From JAJFUI01 sp039698035 (GTDB taxonomy: Bacteria; Planctomycetota; Planctomycetia; Pirellulales; Thermoguttaceae), in contig JBDKSW010000007.1 of assembly GCA_039698035.1 (NCBI GenBank), forward strand, positions 130,694 through 194,693: a DNA stretch of 64,000 nucleotides, in the 5' to 3' direction. Under the pieces are notes generated by a model. It worked only from the letters and a program-made list of their open reading frames with translations, made no database searches and was not told the DNA's origin. This document shows, piece after piece, positions 62,472-64,000 of this stretch. Position numbers and translations under genes: made by a program. Position 1 is the stretch's first letter. Each line of letters opens with the position of its first letter.

Positions 62472-63656
62472 TCAAACCACGCGGCAAATAAAGCACTTCA
62501 AGTATTCGCTTTCGAGGCAGGCGGCGCTGATCGGGTGATCGGGGGCCGCACCACGCTGTTCGAGAAGCTGAATATCCCGACCCGTCTGTTGGGCGACGCC
62601 GACGAGCATGTAGAGGAAATCCTCGCGGCTGACGTTGCCCGAACAACTGCAGGTGACCAGGATGCCGCCCGGCTCCAAGAGTCCCACGCCCAGGCGGTTC
62701 AACCAGTGGTACGCCCGCAACGCCTCGTCCAAGGCCCCGCGCGTGCGGGCGAACTTTGGCGGATCGAGCACGACGGCGTCGAACCGCTCGCCGGCGTCCA
62801 GCAACGACTGGAGAGTCTGAAAACCGTCGCCAGATTGAAAGCGAACGTTCTTGACACCGTTCCGCTCGGCATTCGCCCAAGCCAGCGTGACGGCCTTTTG
62901 GCTCGTATCGACGCCCAGCACCTCGCGGGCCGCGCCGAGGGCCGAGGCCGTCAGGCTGAACCCGCCGCTGTAGCAGAACATGTCCAGCACCCGACGATCG
63001 CGCATGTAGCGGGCGGCCGCCACGCGATTGTCACGCTGGTCCAGATAGTAGCCGGTTTTCTGGCCCTCGGCCAAGTCCAACTCGTATTTCAAGCCATTTT
63101 CGACGATGACGAGCGGCCCGTCGGGGGGCGTTCCCCAGTGCGGCCCATCGCGGAGGTCGATCCCCTCGGCCCGGCTGACGCCGCGTTCGGTGCGGATCAT
63201 GATGCCGCGCGGATGAGTCAGCTCGACGAGCATCGGGATGATTTGCGGCAGCCGAACGGCGATGGCTTGCGCGGTGACCTGGACGGCCAAATAGTTGGCA
63301 TAGCGATCCACGATCAGCCCGCTCAACGAGTCTCCCTCGCTGAAGACCAGCCGCGCGGCGCCGGCCGGGTCGTCGTAGCCAAGCTTTTGGCGGAAGCCGA
63401 TGGCCGATTCGAGCCGCCGCCGCCAGAAGGCGTCGTCCAACGACTCGGTCGGGTCCCAGGTGTAAAGACGGACGCGAATCCGGCTCTGCGAATTGAAGAT
63501 CCCGCGGGCGATGAACTTTGCTTTGTCGCTCACCAGATCGACCACATCACCATTGGCCGGATCGCCCTCGATTCGGTCAATGGCCGAGTCGAGCACCCAC
63601 GGATGGCGGCCGTAAAACGGCCTCGCCTTGCGAGGTTTGAGAACTGCCTGGGGCAT
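62472..63656 (-). CDS. class I SAM-dependent 23S rRNA methyltransferase (RlmI-like, COG1092)
   Basis: A 394-residue protein of the RlmI type, expected to methylate a cytosine C5 of 23S rRNA. The N-terminal PUA-like domain (KPRKARPFYGRHPWVLDSAI) is followed by a linking domain and the methyltransferase fold: SAM loop VLDMFCYSGGFSL, GVDTSQKA, VLDPPKFARTR and the motif TCSCSG, in which the Cys is probably catalytic. The ATG at 63656 is listed; a TTG at 63665 has GGAG five bases upstream and would add three residues. Confidence 0.88.
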   Translation of the reverse strand: MPQAVLKPRKARPFYGRHPWVLDSAIDRIEGDPANGDVVDLVSDKAKFIARGIFNSQSRIRVRLYTWDPTESLDDAFWRRRLESAIGFRQKLGYDDPAGAARLVFSEGDSLSGLIVDRYANYLAVQVTAQAIAVRLPQIIPMLVELTHPRGIMIRTERGVSRAEGIDLRDGPHWGTPPDGPLVIVENGLKYELDLAEGQKTGYYLDQRDNRVAAARYMRDRRVLDMFCYSGGFSLTASALGAAREVLGVDTSQKAVTLAWANAERNGVKNVRFQSGDGFQTLQSLLDAGERFDAVVLDPPKFARTRGALDEALRAYHWLNRLGVGLLEPGGILVTCSCSGNVSREDFLYMLVGVAQQTGRDIQLLEQRGAAPDHPISAACLESEYLKCFICRVV

Positions 63657-63700
63657 GTTGGCCAATCGTTGCTCCGATCAAGGTTGGTGATTTGGCGAGT

Positions 63701-63740
63701 GTCTCCCCTCCCGGCTGGGAGAGAGGGGGCTGGCGTGAGG
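63701..63740. repeat. G+C-rich dispersed-repeat-like hairpin
   Basis: CCCCTCCC and GGGAGAGAGGGG around GGCT, followed by GGCTGGCGTGAGGG. The minus strand reads like the very common intergenic stretch with CCCTC, CAGCCCCCTC and CTCCC blocks. A shorter similar tract lies at 42248-42283. Confidence 0.35.
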
Positions 63741-63892
63741 GCCCGGATGGCCCAAGGATCGACCATGGCATCGCTTGCTGTCAATTCAAGACGCCCTGGT
63801 CCTGAAACCGCGCGGACGCCGGTTGACCAGTGTACGTCGATGGCTGGCCGACGGCAATGACCTTGCACCCTGACTCCAGGAGAGCTGCAAAG

Positions 63893-64000
63893 TCATTTTG
63901 GGGCCATGAAGCCGAGGCGGTGAAGGGCGGGGAGCGGACGCCACTGGACGGATTCGGCCGTGGCTCGCAGGGGGAGGCCGAAGGGGTGGATGAGCCGAAG
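63893..64000 (-). CDS. possible C-terminal end of an unidentified protein (partial)
   Basis: A 35-residue frame on the minus strand running off the right edge to a TGA at 63895-63893, containing HPFGLPLRATAESVQWRPLP and ending GFMAPK. It is protein-like and has no internal stop, but I do not recognise the family, and 35 codons may be open by chance in GC-rich DNA. Confidence 0.28.
   Translation of the reverse strand, partial: LRLIHPFGLPLRATAESVQWRPLPALHRLGFMAPK

Overview
The window looks like a chromosomal segment of a high-GC bacterium of the phylum Planctomycetota, probably near the Pirellulales. The evidence is a DUF1559 protein, an LEPR-XLL type surface protein, a DUF6807 (PmoA-like) protein, a tandem double-length UvrA, a secreted FG-GAP protein, long TPR proteins, a Ser/Thr kinase with a planctomycete-style N-terminus, and a vitamin B12-dependent ribonucleotide reductase. 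I see no rRNA, tRNA, CRISPR array, prophage or complete insertion sequence. One small inverted-repeat-bounded element interrupts the hydrogenase operon.

Layout. 1-6.6 kb: the end of an rmlD-like gene, a pteridine-reductase-type SDR, a sulfotransferase, a Ser/Thr kinase, and an AraC regulator divergent from a sugar isomerase/epimerase. A DUF6807 protein follows (6.7-7.7 kb). 8.1-16.7 kb: a one-direction cluster of ExbB/TolQ, two ExbD proteins, a two-helix membrane protein, a membrane-anchored alpha/alpha-toroid protein, a 983-residue helical-repeat protein and a von Willebrand A protein. 16.8-24.4 kb: a polytopic membrane protein, a DUF1559 protein, a CHASE/HD-GYP c-di-GMP phosphodiesterase and an LEPR-XLL protein with a metalloprotease-like tail. 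24.4-30.3 kb: metY and a fused metX-metW, divergent from phosphoketolase. 30.5-35 kb: a TPR protein, a secreted metallopeptidase with a lectin-like tail, and a site-2 protease. 35-42 kb: tandem uvrA with an extra C-terminal domain. 42.4-44.8 kb: gap, with a clear promoter and terminator, and an FG-GAP protein. 45.3-52.5 kb: hdrC, hdrB, hdrA, the inserted element, mvhD, mvhG and mvhA, encoding a heterodisulfide-reductase-like/[NiFe]-hydrogenase complex. 52.5-63.7 kb, all on the minus strand: SGNH hydrolase, nrdJ, a second toroid/ExbD/ExbB set, archaeal-type phosphoglycerate mutase and an RlmI-like methyltransferase.

How the genes fit together. Phosphoketolase, GAPDH and phosphoglycerate mutase are central carbon enzymes. 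MetXW and MetY make homocysteine by direct sulfhydrylation. The Hdr/Mvh complex would take electrons from H2 and split them between ferredoxin and a disulfide-type acceptor, which, with B12-dependent RNR, suggests at least partly anaerobic life. The most unusual signal is in the two ExbB/ExbD clusters. Each encodes a toroid protein whose N-terminal membrane helix carries a Ser-x3-His motif like that of TonB, which suggests TonB-like energy transducers with an alpha/alpha-toroid in place of the usual TonB C-terminal domain. Regulatory signals that can be read include an NrdR-box pair lying over the nrdJ promoter, a sigma-54 type promoter before hdrC, sigma-70 type promoters before xfp, metY and gap, and a strong intrinsic terminator after gap.
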